The notes beneath the pieces are model-generated. The model had not been told where the DNA came from. It searched no databases and saw nothing but the letters and a program-made list of their open reading frames with translations. This document shows positions 62,314 through 64,000 of a stretch of 64,000 nt of DNA, one piece after another; position 1 is the stretch's first letter, and each line of letters starts with the position of its first letter. Source of the stretch: Marsupella aquatica (taxonomy: Eukaryota > Marchantiophyta); NCBI GenBank assembly GCA_973895155.1, contig OZ316896.1:558001-622000 (forward strand). Reading direction: 5' to 3'. A program made the translations under genes and the position numbers.

Positions 62314-62643
62314 TTTTTTTTTTTTCTTCTTGAACCTAAATTGGGATGAAATACAATTAGACTACCCCCACCCCAATGTGACAGCTTTTCTGAAGGGAAC
62401 CCAGACCAGGGTGAGCCCCAATGGATCCCAGAGGGACCCGCACCAGGAAGGAGAGAGTATTACATCAGGGCCACAAAATGGGCAACCAGGGGCTGAGCAG
62501 ATAATCAGAGCTCCAATATATTCACTACCCACAAAACCCATCCCACCCACACACATATATCCTCCACACCCCAGTGTGGATTGAACCTGGGACCTCTCAC
62601 TTCCAGGCAAATCCCCTAGCCAATTGACCTAAGCCAATTGGTT
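62314..62643 (-). mobile_element. tRNA-derived SINE with poly(A) and target-site duplication
   Basis: About 330 bp, minus strand. The 5' head has a good polymerase III box A (TTAGGTCAATTGGCTAGGG) and box B (GGTTCAATCC) some 35 bp apart, as in a tRNA. The 3' end is an A-rich tail (AAGAAG then about 14 A). Perfect tttaataccct copies flank it at 62303-62313 and 62644-62654. The body aligns to the older copy at 10.8-11.1 kb. It encodes nothing and would depend on a LINE for movement. Confidence 0.9.
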
Positions 62644-62654
62644 TTTAATACCCT

Positions 62655-63005
62655 CTTGAGTGGTGGGAACTTGGTTGGTTCTCAATCACCAGTGAGAAAA
62701 ATATGCATCACTTGATAATTTTTTATTCTATCTTGCTTAGTTTTGAGATTTTGGGAGACAACATGATCATTATTTGGATGGGTTTCTTTGGTAGGCAATT
62801 CAAAACATTCATAGAGGGTGGTTCCATCAGATACTCTTATCCATTTATAAAAGGCATTTTTGTCAGAGAATTTCAATGATGTTAGAACATGCTCAAGTTT
62901 GAACCATTTATCCTAGATTGCTAGCTGTGGGTACCTAACGTACCTAGCTGAGGCACGCTAGTACCTCAGTTTGTAGACTTGCCCACTACCCACCTGCCCT
63001 CCATG
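62655..63005. other. intergenic, nothing recognised
   Basis: A 64-codon minus-strand frame at 62682-62876 has no support. The repeat block begins at its right edge. Confidence 0.4.
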
Positions 63006-63292
63006 TCCACTTGGAGACTTAGTTATGACACTAGATGTGGACTTTTAGCTTTGTCATCACTTATGTAGATGTGGAACATTAGCTATGCACACCATGGATA
63101 TCCACTTGGAGACTTAGTTATGACACTAGATGTGGACTTTTAGCTTTGTCATCACTTATGTAGATGTGGAACATTAGCTATGCACACCATGGATATCCAC
63201 TTGGAGACTTAGTTATGACACTAGATGTGGACTTTTAGCTGTGTCATCACTTTATGTAGATGTGGACCATTAGCTATTCACACTATGACACT
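63006..63292 (+). repeat. 95-bp tandem repeat, three copies
   Basis: tccacttggagacttagtta then tgacactagatgtggacttt and gtagatgtgga(a/c)cattagct begins at 63006, 63101 and 63196. The first two copies are nearly identical; the third is drifting at its end. A run of 14 G lies at 63318-63331 just downstream. Confidence 0.93.
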
Positions 63293-64000
63293 ATTTTTAT
63301 TTATTTATTTTTTTGTTGGGGGGGGGGGGGGTGAAAATTCGTGTTTAATAGAAATGCCACCGCGGTGAAAAGATGGGCCATCTGTACATCGACTAATGTC
63401 GCTCATGCTCAAAGAGATCCAGAATTGGACGTGATGGAGTGTGAGGAAGGTATGTGTCAGAGCTGAAGCCAGAGCAATCTTGAATCCATGAGAGAACTCG
63501 ACCAGGCAGGTAACCCACAATCTTTGCACTTGTGAACATTAAACCACACCTGCCCCTATAAAAGCCCCATTTGATGCCTCACTACTCACCTTTTACATTC
63601 AAGGGAACTCAGGGGAAATTGTGAATGGTTCTGAACATTTGCTTTTCCTAAACCCAAAACTCCCAATTTGAGAAAAACCTTATAGGTTGTGAATGTCATG
63701 GTCCATCACTCAAAGCTCTCCTTTGGTAGAGAACTGGCACGCCCTATAGCAATTAGGGACTCTTACTACCCTACCCCAAAAGCAAACTGTAATTATCAAC
63801 CTGCCCCCAAACTAATATGTGGATTACATAAACCACCCAAGGCGACCCACCACTGATCTGTGGCTTATGGCAGCTGCCTGGCCAGGCACCACCATTCCGG
63901 ACTCTGTCGGGCCCCTCCCCTAGACTCACTGCCAACCTGGCAACTTGTCTCCCATTGTGATTTCATCTCCTCTGTTGTGACTACAACTCTCCCACCTGAG
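63293..64000. other. nothing recognised to window end
   Basis: Contains the poly(G) tract at 63318-63331 preceded by (ttta)n. No exon or mobile element identified. Confidence 0.4.

Noticed and set aside
1-64000. CRISPR arrays, operons, bacterial promoters
   Set aside because: Repeats here are contiguous minisatellites without spacers, and the genes are spliced eukaryotic genes.

Overview
This window is nuclear DNA from a streptophyte: a land plant or a close charophyte-alga relative. The genes are spliced (GT..AG introns, mostly under 800 bp) and widely spaced. They include plant-type proteins: a phi-class glutathione transferase, a chloroplast protein resembling the PSA3 photosystem I assembly factor, plant-like ARP6 and MED27, and an OCT7/NiaP-like transporter. 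Between them lie LINE and SINE remnants and many minisatellites. A roadblock-type dynein light chain at 34.5-35.2 kb suggests a lineage with flagellated sperm or zoospores (charophyte, bryophyte, lycophyte, fern) rather than a flowering plant. I could not fix the species.

Layout. At 0-0.5 kb is a degraded LINE 3' end. At 4.3-5.3 kb (+) is the U11/U12 snRNP 25 kDa protein of the minor spliceosome. At 7.4-9.5 kb (-) is the PSA3-like gene. At 10.5-11.1 kb are a 98-bp tandem repeat and an old SINE. At 12.6-15.4 kb (-) is Mediator subunit MED27, followed by an unexplained in-frame ORF. At 17.6-18.4 kb (+) is a LINE tail encoding a restriction-like endonuclease. The 18.4-25 kb stretch is gene-poor but holds a perfect 21-bp hairpin and two tandemly duplicated segments. 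At 25.2-26.8 kb (-) is the phi GST. At 30.2-33.4 kb (+) is ARP6 in seven exons, followed by a 41-bp duplication and a (GAGTA)17 microsatellite. At 34.5-35.2 kb (-) is the dynein light chain. At 36.5-37.3 kb are minisatellites. At 40.8-41.4 kb (-) is a small TMEM14/FAX-like membrane protein, and at 42.3 kb a SINE with a 14-bp target-site duplication. At 44.2-47.2 kb (-) is the six-exon MFS transporter. At 49.8-53.6 kb (-) is a TPR-CHAT caspase-like gene, and at 56.1-58.2 kb (-) a DUF900 alpha/beta hydrolase. At 59.3-60.7 kb is a LINE with a 5' inversion. The last 3 kb hold tandem repeats and a young SINE with poly(A) and target-site duplication.

Most genes are unrelated housekeeping loci: splicing, transcription (MED27), chromatin (ARP6 of SWR1), detoxification, transport and photosystem assembly. 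The unusual part is 49.8-58.2 kb. There two genes of bacterial-type families, a TPR-CHAT protein with a C-terminal hydrophobic segment and a DUF900 lipase-like protein with an N-terminal glycine-zipper membrane segment, sit in tandem on the same strand. The CHAT gene carries a frameshift and a stop codon, both inside a 112-bp stretch bounded by GT and AG whose removal restores one reading frame.

Gene models were assembled by hand from splice-site phase and remembered family sequences. No database search was run, so exon edges and family names should be read with the confidence given.
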